From Balneola sp. (GTDB lineage: Bacteria > Bacteroidota > Rhodothermia > Balneolales > Balneolaceae), in NCBI GenBank assembly GCA_002696035.1, contig NZQV01000026.1, positions 372,001 through 436,000 of the forward strand: a stretch of 64,000 nucleotides of DNA, in the 5' to 3' direction. This document shows, piece by piece, positions 1-11,889 of the stretch (position 1 is its first letter; each line of letters opens with the position of its first letter). The notes under the pieces were generated by a model. It worked only from the letters and a program-made list of their open reading frames with translations. It did no database searches and was not told where the DNA came from. The position numbers and the translations under genes are program-made.

Positions 1-2356
<2,356 letters not shown>

Positions 2357-2368
2357 AACAACTGACCT

Positions 2369-3703
2369 ATGAATGCTACTAAAATTTTCATCACTATCAC
2401 CATGCTGACCTGCCTGAGTGCTATGCAGGTATTGGCTCAGAATCCATTCATAAACGACCAATTCACCGCCGACCCTACCGCCCGGGTTTTTGAAGGAAAG
2501 ATGTACGTGTATCCTTCTCATGATGTGGACTGCGGCACCGACTGGTTTTGCATGAAGGACTACCATGTATTTTCCTCCGAGAACTTGGTGGACTGGACCG
2601 ACCACGGAGTGATCGTTGATCAGGAGGATGTTGAATGGGTGGACTCCAACGCAAACGCTATGTGGGCTCCGGATGCCATGGAAAGAAACGGCACGTATTA
2701 TTTCTACTTTCCGGCCATCGCGGATACCAATGCAGGATTTCGGGGAAGGAAGATCGGAGTAGCTACTTCAGAAACTCCCTATGGCCCCTTTACTCCTGAA
2801 CCCGAACCGATGGAGGGCGTCAACGGAATCGACCCAAATGCATTTATCGATGATGATGGTCAGGCTTATTTTTACTGGTCGGGTGGCGGAATATTTGGAG
2901 CGAAGCTAAACGACAATATGCTGGAAATTGAATCGGAAACCATTCGTCTTGATGAAGAACACCCACAATCTGGTTTACGCGAAGGCCCTTTTATGTTTGA
3001 ACGCGAGGGAATCTATTATTTGACCTATCCAAGAGTGATCGAAAACACCGAAGCGCTGGTATATGCCACAGGTGATAATCCGCTTGGACCGTTTGAATAC
3101 AAGGGTGTTTTCATGGATGAACACGAGTCCGGTTGCTGGACCAATCATCATTCCATTGTAAATTATGAAGGGCAGTGGTACCTGTTTTATCACCACAACG
3201 ATTACTCTCCGGATTTCGATAAGAACCGATCCATCCGTATCGACAGCCTGTTCTTTGATACAGACGGATCCATCAAAAAAGTAGAGCCAACCTTCCGGGG
3301 CGTGGGACTTACCGACGCTACTTCTGAGATCCAGATCGACCGCTACACTGATCTAAGCAGCAGCGGAGCATCCATCGCATTTCTAGATACAAGCGATACC
3401 TTCAAAGGATGGAAAACCGTGCTTTCCGAAGAAAATGCCTGGGTGCAATACAACACGGTAGATTTTGGAGAGCGTGAATTGGAACAGGTACAGGCGCGGG
3501 CAAAATCCGGTGATGGCGGAACGGTACTGTTGAAACTAAACAGCATCGACGGACCTGTGATCGCAGAAATTGAACTTCCCGGAAATGGCTCCTGGAGTAT
3601 TACAGAAACGATCCTGGGCTCCTTTGAACCCGGTGTGCAGGATATTTTTGTGGAACTGAAGGACGGTGGTTCGGTTGAGATCGACTGGATACGGTTCAAG
3701 TAA
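2369..3703 (+). CDS. Secreted GH43 arabinofuranosidase/xylosidase with C-terminal CBM6
   Basis: A signal peptide (residues 1-24, cleaved after VLAQ) precedes a five-bladed beta-propeller GH43 domain (about 25-305). Expected catalytic residues are Asp35 (base, TADPTARV), Asp155 (pKa modulator, GIDPNAF) and Glu205 (acid, REGPFMF). Residues about 325-444 form a CBM6-like beta-sandwich ending in the typical strand IDWIRFK. The GH43-CBM6 arrangement is known from arabinoxylan arabinofuranohydrolases and some xylosidases, so removal of arabinose from xylan is the best guess. The position between a CE1 esterase and a GH95 enzyme supports a debranching role. Confidence 0.88.
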   Translation: MNATKIFITITMLTCLSAMQVLAQNPFINDQFTADPTARVFEGKMYVYPSHDVDCGTDWFCMKDYHVFSSENLVDWTDHGVIVDQEDVEWVDSNANAMWAPDAMERNGTYYFYFPAIADTNAGFRGRKIGVATSETPYGPFTPEPEPMEGVNGIDPNAFIDDDGQAYFYWSGGGIFGAKLNDNMLEIESETIRLDEEHPQSGLREGPFMFEREGIYYLTYPRVIENTEALVYATGDNPLGPFEYKGVFMDEHESGCWTNHHSIVNYEGQWYLFYHHNDYSPDFDKNRSIRIDSLFFDTDGSIKKVEPTFRGVGLTDATSEIQIDRYTDLSSSGASIAFLDTSDTFKGWKTVLSEENAWVQYNTVDFGERELEQVQARAKSGDGGTVLLKLNSIDGPVIAEIELPGNGSWSITETILGSFEPGVQDIFVELKDGGSVEIDWIRFK

Positions 3704-3728
3704 AACTCTCAATGATCAGTAACGCATT

Positions 3729-6206
3729 ATGCATATAAGACCCATTTTATTCATTCTCGGTTTATCAGCGCTTTTTGGCTGTGTGGAGAAAGATCAGCAG
3801 CAGACTTCTTTGGATGAATTCATGAAGCTCTGGTATGATGAACCCGCCGTTATCTGGGAAGAAGCCCTGCCCGTGGGGAATGGCCGGCTGGGCGCTATGG
3901 TGTATGGCGATCCTCACCTTGAAACCATTCAGCTGAATGAAGAAACCGTGTGGGCCGGAGAGCCGGGTAACAATATCATGGCGGATATTAAAGAGTACTT
4001 TCCCGAGATCAGACGCCTGATCTTTGAAGGCAAACACACGCAAGCTCAACAACTTGCCAGTGCCTATTTGCCGTGGGATACCGACCTGGATGCGAACTAT
4101 GGGATGAGCTACCAAACGGTAGGAAACCTTGAAATTTCCTTCTTCGATACTTCCGAGGTCGTTAACTACTACCGCGATCTGGACATAGCCAATGCTGTTG
4201 CAAGCGTTGAGTATCAACAAAATGGCGTACGCTATAACCGCGAGATCATCTCTTCTTTTGAGGATGATGTCATTGCCATTGAGATGACAGCCGATCAACC
4301 CGGCGCTTTGTCCTTTGAACTCGGAATGAACTCTCCCCACGAAAAACAGAACCTTTCTGTCGACGAAAATACGCTCCATTTTTCAGGGACTTCCTCAGAC
4401 ATGGAAAACAAGACCGGGAAAGTCCAATTCTCAACCCTCATCAAACCGAAATTGGAAGGGGGAGAGCTGACTTCAACGGACAGTTCTCTGGTGATCCGAA
4501 ATGCCGATCAGGTCACGATCTATGTTTCCATCGGAACGAACTTTAAGCATTATGATGACATCAGCGGCGATGCAGAGCAGGTGGCCGCGACATTCCTAAA
4601 TGAAGCATGGGACAAAGACTACGACTCCATCAAAAAAGCACATATCGAAGCCTACAGGAAGTACTACGACCGCGTGCAGCTGGATCTGGGAGTCACCGAA
4701 TCAACCCAAAAAACCACGGATGTTCGTCTTGAAGAATTCAAAGGCGGAAATGACCCGCAACTGGCCGCCCTCTACTTTCAGTTTGGCCGGTATCTGCTGA
4801 TCTCAAGTTCGCAGCCCGGAACACAGCCTGCGAATCTTCAGGGCATCTGGAATAAAGATCTGTTTCCTGCGTGGGACAGTAAATACACCATCAACATCAA
4901 TGCTGAAATGAACTACTGGCCGGCCGAGGTCACCAATCTTTCCGAAATGCATGAACCGCTATTCGATCTCATCAAAGATATTTCTGAAACGGGAGAAGAG
5001 CCTGCCCGTGAAATTTATGGAGCCCGCGGCTGGGTGGCTCATCACAATACCGATATCTGGAGAATTACAGGTGTAGTTGATGGAGCGTTCTATGGATTAT
5101 GGCCCAGTGGCGGAGCCTGGCTGACCCAGCATCTGTGGTATCATTATGTATATACCGGTGATCAGGAGTTTTTGGAGGAAGTCTATCCGATCCTTAAAGG
5201 AGCTTCTTTGTTTTATAAGGATATTTTGATGGAAGAACCGGGGCATGGATGGCTGGTCATTTGTCCGTCCAAATCTCCGGAAAATGCCCATCGGGAGGGA
5301 ACCACCATTGCGTGTGGAACCACGATGGACAATCAGCTGGTCTTTGATGTGTTTTCGAATGTGATGAAAGCATCTGAAATATTAGGAAAAGACGAAATGT
5401 ACGCCGATAGTTTGGCCGAACTTAGATCACAACTTGCGCCGATGCAAATTGGCAGCTGGGGACAGCTTCAGGAATGGATGTACGACTGGGATCGTCCGGA
5501 CGATATCCACCGACATGTTTCGCATTTGTATGGGGTGATGCCATCGAATCATATTTCAGCGAATCGCACACCAGAGCTTTTCTCTGCAGCAAAAACTTCA
5601 CTGAACGCTCGCGGGGATGAATCTACAGGCTGGTCCATGGGCTGGAAGATCAATTTATGGGCTCGTTTTCTGGATGGAAATCGTGCATACAAACTCATTC
5701 AGGATCAGCTTTCACCTTCCATTCAGCCCGATGGAAGTCAGGTCGGCGGAACGTACCCCAACTTATTTGATGCCCATCCGCCCTTCCAGATCGATGGAAA
5801 TTTCGGGTACACCTCGGGAGTGGCAGAAATGCTGATGCAAAGTCATGACGGCGCCGTTCATTTATTACCCGCTCTGCCGGATGTCTGGGAAACCGGTTCG
5901 GTAAAAGGACTGAAAGCCCGCGGTGGTTTTGAAGTAGATCTGAGCTGGGAAAATGGAGTTTTAACGCGAGCTGAGATCCGGTCGGAGTTAGGCGGGAATC
6001 TTCGAATTCGTTCGCACGTGCCTTTAGAAGGTGATAGAATAACTGAGGCGGAAGGTGAAAACGAGAATCCGTTTTTCGCCACACCGGATATCAAGCAGCC
6101 TTTAATTCATTTGGAAAACGGCGGTGAGGAGCCATCACTACACAAAACGTATGTATATGACATTCCAACAAGAAAAGGGCAAATTGTGATCGTTCATTCC
6201 AAATAG
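3729..6206 (+). CDS. GH95 alpha-L-fucosidase / alpha-L-galactosidase lipoprotein
   Basis: The protein begins with a lipoprotein signal (lipobox LFGC, Cys18), so it is probably anchored to a membrane. Full-length GH95 architecture follows: an N-terminal beta-domain starting [20 protein letters not shown], then an (alpha/alpha)6 barrel. Family active-site segments are visible: NINAEMNYW (around Asn389/Asn391), the general-acid segment CPSKSPEN (Glu518) and IDGNFGYT (Asp689). GH95 inverting enzymes cleave alpha-1,2-L-fucose. In Bacteroides glucuronoarabinoxylan loci a GH95 member removes L-galactose instead. With xylan-directed neighbours and no endo-xyloglucanase here, L-galactosidase is attractive but unproven. 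Confidence 0.88.
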   Translation: MHIRPILFILGLSALFGCVEKDQQQTSLDEFMKLWYDEPAVIWEEALPVGNGRLGAMVYGDPHLETIQLNEETVWAGEPGNNIMADIKEYFPEIRRLIFEGKHTQAQQLASAYLPWDTDLDANYGMSYQTVGNLEISFFDTSEVVNYYRDLDIANAVASVEYQQNGVRYNREIISSFEDDVIAIEMTADQPGALSFELGMNSPHEKQNLSVDENTLHFSGTSSDMENKTGKVQFSTLIKPKLEGGELTSTDSSLVIRNADQVTIYVSIGTNFKHYDDISGDAEQVAATFLNEAWDKDYDSIKKAHIEAYRKYYDRVQLDLGVTESTQKTTDVRLEEFKGGNDPQLAALYFQFGRYLLISSSQPGTQPANLQGIWNKDLFPAWDSKYTININAEMNYWPAEVTNLSEMHEPLFDLIKDISETGEEPAREIYGARGWVAHHNTDIWRITGVVDGAFYGLWPSGGAWLTQHLWYHYVYTGDQEFLEEVYPILKGASLFYKDILMEEPGHGWLVICPSKSPENAHREGTTIACGTTMDNQLVFDVFSNVMKASEILGKDEMYADSLAELRSQLAPMQIGSWGQLQEWMYDWDRPDDIHRHVSHLYGVMPSNHISANRTPELFSAAKTSLNARGDESTGWSMGWKINLWARFLDGNRAYKLIQDQLSPSIQPDGSQVGGTYPNLFDAHPPFQIDGNFGYTSGVAEMLMQSHDGAVHLLPALPDVWETGSVKGLKARGGFEVDLSWENGVLTRAEIRSELGGNLRIRSHVPLEGDRITEAEGENENPFFATPDIKQPLIHLENGGEEPSLHKTYVYDIPTRKGQIVIVHSK

Positions 6207-6228
6207 CGTTAAAAATTTAAATGAGATT

Positions 6229-8991
6229 ATGAATTTGTCAAAAAGCAGATCAAAGTTGAAAAGTTACCTGATCCCTGTAGCAGGATTTCTAATGCTGATG
6301 ATGCTATCATCATGCAGTCCCGATGTGGAACTTCGCGAACGTATTTCCATCAATGACGGGTGGAAGTTTATGAAGTATGAGTCGGCCGAAGATGCAGACT
6401 CATTGATCTATGATGTACGTCCACCCCTGGAAGAATACAACGATGCCCAAGCCGCAGATACCGAGCCCGAAGATGCCGTTCGGGTAGAAGCCGAAACATT
6501 GGTGCTGAAGCCGTGGATCATGCCGACCGGAAATGATTTCATCAAGAACCCTGAAGACCGATATGAGCGTCCGGAAGGAAATCCCGGAAGTGACTTTCCT
6601 TTTGTGCAGCATGATTTTGATGACAGTTCCTGGGAAGATGTAACCTTACCGCATGACTGGGCCATCGAAGGACCATTTTTTGAAGGGGATGATGCCGAAG
6701 TTACCGGAGGAATGGGACGGCTACCGAGTCCGGGAGTAGCGTGGTATCGTAAGGATCTGGATATCCCGGCTTCTGATTCCACCAAATCCATTTTCCTCGA
6801 TATAGACGGAGCGATGTCGTATTCCATGGTCTGGGTAAATGGGAATTTAGTGGGCGGCTGGCCATTTGGCTACGCGTCTTATCGCCTGGACTTGACGCCA
6901 TATTTGAATTACGGTGGGGAAAATCAGATCGCTATTCGTTTGGATAATCCGCCGGAGTCATCGCGCTGGTATCCCGGTGGGGGATTGTATCGGAATGTGT
7001 GGCTCACTAAAACAAATCCGGTGCATGTTGGGCAGTGGGGAACTTATGTGACCACGCCCGAAGTGTCGGAAGAATCGGCGAATATCAATTTAGAAGTTAC
7101 CATCGATAATGATTCAGAGCGTGATCAAACGGCCGTCGCAGAGACTCAGATCTTTGAACTTGATGAAGAAGGGAACCGGATGAACCGGGTGGTTGCTGTT
7201 TTTGATCCGATGGAAACGCAGGTTTCAGCAAAGGGAAGTGCAAAAGTGGAAGGTTCATTGGTGCTTGAAGGTCCCAAACTTTGGGGACCGGCGCCAACCC
7301 AAACTCCAAATATGTATGAAGCTGTTACAACCGTCAAAGTGAACGGCGTACCGGTAGACAGATATGAAACCGAATTTGGTATTCGTACCATCGAAATGGA
7401 TCCGGAGCGTGGGGTGATCGTAAACGGAGAACACATTCATTTGAAAGGAGTGAATTTGCATCATGATCTGGGAGCGCTTGGGGCAGCTTTCAACACAAGA
7501 GCAGCTGAGCGACAACTGGAGGTCATGCAGGAAATGGGCGTGAATGCCATCCGAACCGCACATAATCCGCCAGCCACAGAACAACTGGAACTGGCCGATC
7601 GCATGGGCTTGCTCGTGATCGATGAAAGTTTTGATGTTTGGGAGCGACGAAAAGCCCCGTACGATTTCCACCTCATTTTTCCCGACTGGCACGAACAGGA
7701 TCTGCGGGCATTGGTTCGTCGCGATAAAAATCATCCCTCCATTATGTTGTGGAGTACCGGGAATGAAGTGGGTGAGCAATACACTGGTCAGGCTGGAGCT
7801 GATTTAGCTTTGAAGCTACAAAACATAATGAAAGACGAAGACCCAACGCGACTCACAACGGCTTCCATGAACTTCGCTAAACCGCCGATGGAATTTCCCG
7901 ACCCGATCGAAGTGATCAGCTTGAATTATCAAGGTGAAGGAATTCGGGATGAAGGAGAATATGCGCACCTGAGAAGTCAGGGGATAACCACTCCACCGCT
8001 ATATCCATCTTTCAAAGAAACCTATCCAAATAAAGTAATTGTGAGCAGTGAAAATGCAGCAGCCGTAAGTAGTCGGGGCACGTATTTGTTTCCTGTGGTT
8101 GATGCGATAAGTTCGCCCATTAGTCCCGGCAAAGGCGGCGATCCGGAAACGGGGTATGTGAGTTCCTACGAATTATATACGGCTGATTTCGGCTCTTCCG
8201 CAGATAAGGTATTGCGCTCTTTGGATCAGCATCCATATGTGGCTGGGGGCTTTATCTGGTCGGGCTGGGATTACTTGGGTGAGCCGACTCCATACTATTC
8301 TTCCCGCAGTTCATACTTCGGAACCGTGGATCTGGCCGGATTCAAAAAAGACCGCTTCTACATTTATCAGGCGCACTGGCGACCTGAGCTTCCGATGGCT
8401 CATATCTTCCCGCATTGGAATTGGTCAGGACGTGAAGGCGAAGTAACACCTGTTCACGTAGCTACTTCCGGCGATGAAGCTGAACTGTTTCTGAATGGGG
8501 AATCTCTCGGAAGAAAACAAAAAGGGGAATTTGAATATCGCCTCCGCTGGGATGATGTGATCTATGAACCCGGTGAACTTCGGGTAGTGGCTTACAAAGA
8601 TGGTGAAGAGTGGGCTGATGATGTCGTCCAAACCACCGGCGAAGCTGCAACTCTTGAGGCCAACGCAGATAGAAATGAAATTGCGGCCGATGGCAAAGAC
8701 TTGTCATTCATCACTGTGAAAGTACAAGATTCCGAAGGACGCATGGTTCCAACAGCCATGAATGAGATCAAATTTTCGATAGAAGGTCCAGGCGAGATCG
8801 TGGCCACGGATAATGGTGCTCAAATGGATTTCACTCCATTCCCGTCTCATGAGCGGAAAGCGTTTAATGGATTGGCACTGGTTATTGTACGTGGAGTGAA
8901 AGGCAAAGCGGGCTCCATTACGGTAACCGCAGAATCAGAAGGGCTGGAAAATGTTTCTGTTCAGCTGGAAACATCAAATGTGATTGAATAG
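6229..8991 (+). CDS. GH2 beta-galactosidase-like lipoprotein
   Basis: This 920-residue lipoprotein (lipobox LSSC, Cys29) has the usual GH2 order. A sugar-binding jelly roll lies at about 120-262, an Ig-like domain at 265-385 and a TIM barrel at 386-700 with acid/base Glu513 (STGNEVGE) and nucleophile Glu608 (VSSENAAA). A DUF4982-like region follows at about 735-800 and a C-terminal Ig-like domain at about 810-915. The N-terminal PWIMPTGNDF motif marks a GH2 subgroup frequent in Bacteroidota. Such enzymes remove beta-linked galactose, and some relatives act on glucuronides or arabinosides, so the sugar is uncertain. The gene lies 22 bases after GH95 and 40 before the next CE1 gene. Confidence 0.88.
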   Translation: MNLSKSRSKLKSYLIPVAGFLMLMMLSSCSPDVELRERISINDGWKFMKYESAEDADSLIYDVRPPLEEYNDAQAADTEPEDAVRVEAETLVLKPWIMPTGNDFIKNPEDRYERPEGNPGSDFPFVQHDFDDSSWEDVTLPHDWAIEGPFFEGDDAEVTGGMGRLPSPGVAWYRKDLDIPASDSTKSIFLDIDGAMSYSMVWVNGNLVGGWPFGYASYRLDLTPYLNYGGENQIAIRLDNPPESSRWYPGGGLYRNVWLTKTNPVHVGQWGTYVTTPEVSEESANINLEVTIDNDSERDQTAVAETQIFELDEEGNRMNRVVAVFDPMETQVSAKGSAKVEGSLVLEGPKLWGPAPTQTPNMYEAVTTVKVNGVPVDRYETEFGIRTIEMDPERGVIVNGEHIHLKGVNLHHDLGALGAAFNTRAAERQLEVMQEMGVNAIRTAHNPPATEQLELADRMGLLVIDESFDVWERRKAPYDFHLIFPDWHEQDLRALVRRDKNHPSIMLWSTGNEVGEQYTGQAGADLALKLQNIMKDEDPTRLTTASMNFAKPPMEFPDPIEVISLNYQGEGIRDEGEYAHLRSQGITTPPLYPSFKETYPNKVIVSSENAAAVSSRGTYLFPVVDAISSPISPGKGGDPETGYVSSYELYTADFGSSADKVLRSLDQHPYVAGGFIWSGWDYLGEPTPYYSSRSSYFGTVDLAGFKKDRFYIYQAHWRPELPMAHIFPHWNWSGREGEVTPVHVATSGDEAELFLNGESLGRKQKGEFEYRLRWDDVIYEPGELRVVAYKDGEEWADDVVQTTGEAATLEANADRNEIAADGKDLSFITVKVQDSEGRMVPTAMNEIKFSIEGPGEIVATDNGAQMDFTPFPSHERKAFNGLALVIVRGVKGKAGSITVTAESEGLENVSVQLETSNVIE

Positions 8992-9031
8992 GTAACATGT
9001 ACTTAGAACTCTAAAATCAAAGATCAGAATT

Positions 9032-10192
9032 ATGAAAAAGCACATCTCATTATGGACCATTTTGTTAGTGGTTTCTACATCACTTTCCATGGCTCAGAAC
9101 ACAGAGTACAAGCCATCGAGCGCAAATCAGGCCGGCAAGGAATACCCGATGGTGAATGAAAAGGGACAAGTGAAAGCGAAGATCTTTGCCCCTGACGCAA
9201 ATTATGTACAGCTGGATATCGGGGCTGTGAAGTACGACCTGGAGAAAGATGAAGAAGGCTACTGGGTCGGAGAATCAGCTCCACAGGATGAAGGATTTCA
9301 TTACTACCAATTGAATATTGACGGAGCTTCGGTTCCTGATCCCGGTAGTAAATATTTCTACGGTGCAGGCCGCTGGGGAAGCGGTGTGGAAGTTCCGGCG
9401 CACGACCAGGAGATCTATGCGCTGAAAGATGTGCCTCACGGAACGGTAAGTGAACATGTTTTTTATTCTGAGATCAGCGAAAGCTTCAAGCGTACTTTCG
9501 TTTATACGCCCCCGGGATATGAAACCAATACCGACCAAAGCTACCCGGTATTGTATCTGCAACATGGTGGTGGCGAAAACGAAACGGGATGGTCTAATCA
9601 GGGCAAGGCAAACCTGATCATGGATAACCTGATCGCCGCCGGGGAAAGTGAGCCATTCATTATTGTGATGAGTGATGGCAACTGGGCATTCCGTCCGCCT
9701 GCAAATAATGATGACGATGCGGAAGAGGATGATGCTCCAAGAGAATGGCCGCCTAGAGGATGGGCAGACGGATTCATGAATACCCTGATACAGGAAATTA
9801 TCCCGATGATCGATTCCAACTACCGAACTATTGCCGATCAGGATCATCGCGCTATGGCCGGACTTTCAATGGGCGGCATGCAAACACGAGTCATAACCCT
9901 GCAAAACTCTGATGTATTCTCTCACGTCGGTATGTTTAGCGGCGGAAGCATCAGTCCGAAGGACGTTGAGAATAATCCTGACTTCAAAGAAAATATAGAT
10001 CTGCTGTTCGTGAGCTACGGAAGTAAAGAATTAGACGGCAACGGTAGATTTGGTGATCCCAGGGCAAACACAAACAAGCTTGGTGAAATGGGAATGAATA
10101 CGCACTTTTATGTATCACCTGAAACCGCTCATGAATGGCAAAGCTGGAGACGAAGTCTGTATGAATTTGCCCCGCTTTTATTCAGGAATTAA
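9032..10192 (+). CDS. Secreted CE1 esterase with N-terminal E-set/CBM48-like domain
   Basis: A signal peptide (1-22, SMAQ) is followed by a CBM48/E-set beta-sandwich (about 38-122) and an esterase-D-type hydrolase domain (about 130-386). Ser279 in GLSMGG is the nucleophile, and a histidine near the end (ETAHEW) completes the likely triad. It closely resembles the second half of the double-headed esterase at 440-2356, indicating paralogy. Between the GNWAF strand and the ADGFMN helix it carries a very acidic, then proline-rich insertion (about residues 223-244) that the paralogue lacks. The expected function is feruloyl or acetyl ester removal from xylan side chains. Confidence 0.88.
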   Translation: MKKHISLWTILLVVSTSLSMAQNTEYKPSSANQAGKEYPMVNEKGQVKAKIFAPDANYVQLDIGAVKYDLEKDEEGYWVGESAPQDEGFHYYQLNIDGASVPDPGSKYFYGAGRWGSGVEVPAHDQEIYALKDVPHGTVSEHVFYSEISESFKRTFVYTPPGYETNTDQSYPVLYLQHGGGENETGWSNQGKANLIMDNLIAAGESEPFIIVMSDGNWAFRPPANNDDDAEEDDAPREWPPRGWADGFMNTLIQEIIPMIDSNYRTIADQDHRAMAGLSMGGMQTRVITLQNSDVFSHVGMFSGGSISPKDVENNPDFKENIDLLFVSYGSKELDGNGRFGDPRANTNKLGEMGMNTHFYVSPETAHEWQSWRRSLYEFAPLLFRN

Positions 10193-10224
10193 ATACCAAT
10201 AAGCATTGATAAATCAATCACAAG

Positions 10225-11835
10225 ATGATGAGAACCAAAACCCTTCTTACTCTTTTACTTTTTTGTATTCCCGGCATTTCAATGGCGCAGGATCATCAAC
10301 CCGGAGAAAATCCCATTTTCAGAGATCGGTTTACTGCCGATCCGGCTACTATGGTCTACAACGATACGATGTATCTGTATGTAGGGCATGACGAAGCCAC
10401 CGGAGATCAGATGTTCAACATCAACGAGTGGCTGGTCTATTCATCCACCGATATGAAAAACTGGACCGAGCACGGAGCCGCCATGCAAGCGCTGGATTTC
10501 GATTGGTCGCAGGGAAATGCCTGGGCATCGCAAGTGATCGAGAAAGATGGGAAGTTCTGGTTCTATCCCACCACCATCGATGTAAACACAGAAGGGGATG
10601 CGATCGGAGTGGCGGTTTCTGACTCTCCAACGGGTCCGTTTAAAGACGCTATCGGTGGTCCACTGGTGGTGGATTCCATGACACCCACTCCCGAAGATCC
10701 TCACGACTGGGACGACATCGATCCTACGGCTTTTACCGATGATGACGGAACTACCTGGATTTCCTGGGGCAACAATCATCTGTATCTTGCTAAACTTAAA
10801 GACAACATGACGGAAATTGATGGGCAAATTCAGGAATTATATCTACCGAATTTTACCGAAGGTCCCTGGCTGCATAAACGGGAAGAGACCTATTATCTGA
10901 GTTATGCGTGTTTTGCTCATCAGAATATGTGGGAGAAACTCTGTTATGCCACCGCTTCTGATATCACCGGACCGTGGAGCTATCAGGGAATCATCATGGA
11001 CCGCAATGAAAGAAGCTATACCATCCATCCGGCCATCACAGAATTCAAAGATCAGTGGTATTTATTCTATCACACCGGACAGTTGAATATTGGCGATCTG
11101 ACCGGAGACATCGGTCGCCGCGCAGTTTCCGCTGAATATCTTTTCTACAATGAAGATGGCACCATAAAGCCGCTTGAGAAAACCAAAAAAGGCGTTAGTG
11201 AGCCGCCAAATCCTCCTGAAGAATATCAGGGACCGGTGTTTAATCTTGAAGGTCCTCTGGTTGATGTGCCTACCGATCTGGAGATCACCCAGAATGATGA
11301 AAGTCGGGAAGTATGGCCGGGTTCTCCCGTTATCACGACCCATACTGAACCCTATAACGAATTCACCGAACCCCATAGCTTTAACAGTGCGGAAGGCGTT
11401 TCCAGCCTTGGGCAGACTATTAAAGTCACGGATGATTTTACCCTTGATCGCATCACCCTTTATGCCGGCGACGGATTTGGGACGATCGAGGAAAACCCGG
11501 TAACACTGGCTCTGTATGACCTGGGAACCGAGGAAGTGGATTCAACCTATGCAGCCGGCGAAAACCTGCTGGGTAGTGAAGACGGACTTCGCATCAATTA
11601 CAAACCGCAAGGGTTGGGATTTCTCTCTATGGATCTGCCCGAAGATCGTCAGCCGGAATTAAAAGCCGGTCATACCTACGTAATTGAGTTGAAGGGAGTA
11701 GCAGGAACAGCGTCTGTATTCTGGCGAAGCTCTGATGATGATAGTTATAGCGAAGGAGCCGCCTATCTGGGGCGCTCGCTAATGAAACAGAATGGGCAAA
11801 GCAGAGATTTCGGAGTAGCTCTTTACGGAAATTGA
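10225..11835 (+). CDS. Secreted GH43 glycosidase with an unassigned C-terminal beta-rich domain
   Basis: A signal peptide ends at ISMAQ (residue 22). The GH43 propeller (about 28-335) resembles that of the gene at 2369, with Asp39 (TADPATMV), Asp166 (DIDPTAF) and Glu212 (FTEGPWL) as catalytic residues. Instead of CBM6, residues about 345-536 form a beta-rich module with alternating strands such as SSLGQTIKV and TLDRITLYAG, ending in DFGVALYGN. This looks like an accessory binding domain, but I do not recognise a CAZy family. The likely substrate is arabinose- or xylose-substituted xylan. Two in-frame ATGs (10225 and 10228) are both possible starts. Confidence 0.83.
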   Translation: MMRTKTLLTLLLFCIPGISMAQDHQPGENPIFRDRFTADPATMVYNDTMYLYVGHDEATGDQMFNINEWLVYSSTDMKNWTEHGAAMQALDFDWSQGNAWASQVIEKDGKFWFYPTTIDVNTEGDAIGVAVSDSPTGPFKDAIGGPLVVDSMTPTPEDPHDWDDIDPTAFTDDDGTTWISWGNNHLYLAKLKDNMTEIDGQIQELYLPNFTEGPWLHKREETYYLSYACFAHQNMWEKLCYATASDITGPWSYQGIIMDRNERSYTIHPAITEFKDQWYLFYHTGQLNIGDLTGDIGRRAVSAEYLFYNEDGTIKPLEKTKKGVSEPPNPPEEYQGPVFNLEGPLVDVPTDLEITQNDESREVWPGSPVITTHTEPYNEFTEPHSFNSAEGVSSLGQTIKVTDDFTLDRITLYAGDGFGTIEENPVTLALYDLGTEEVDSTYAAGENLLGSEDGLRINYKPQGLGFLSMDLPEDRQPELKAGHTYVIELKGVAGTASVFWRSSDDDSYSEGAAYLGRSLMKQNGQSRDFGVALYGN

Positions 11836-11889
11836 GGGTTTGACTCTTTTTGAAGTCACAACACAATTAGCAGGAATACAAAATCATAA

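Noticed and set aside
3765-4379. 204-codon open frame antisense to GH95
   Set aside because: It lies entirely within a well-supported GH95 gene and shows no recognisable protein features.
9275-9847. 190-codon open frame antisense to a CE1 esterase
   Set aside because: A shadow of a gene with a clear signal peptide and nucleophile motif on the other strand.
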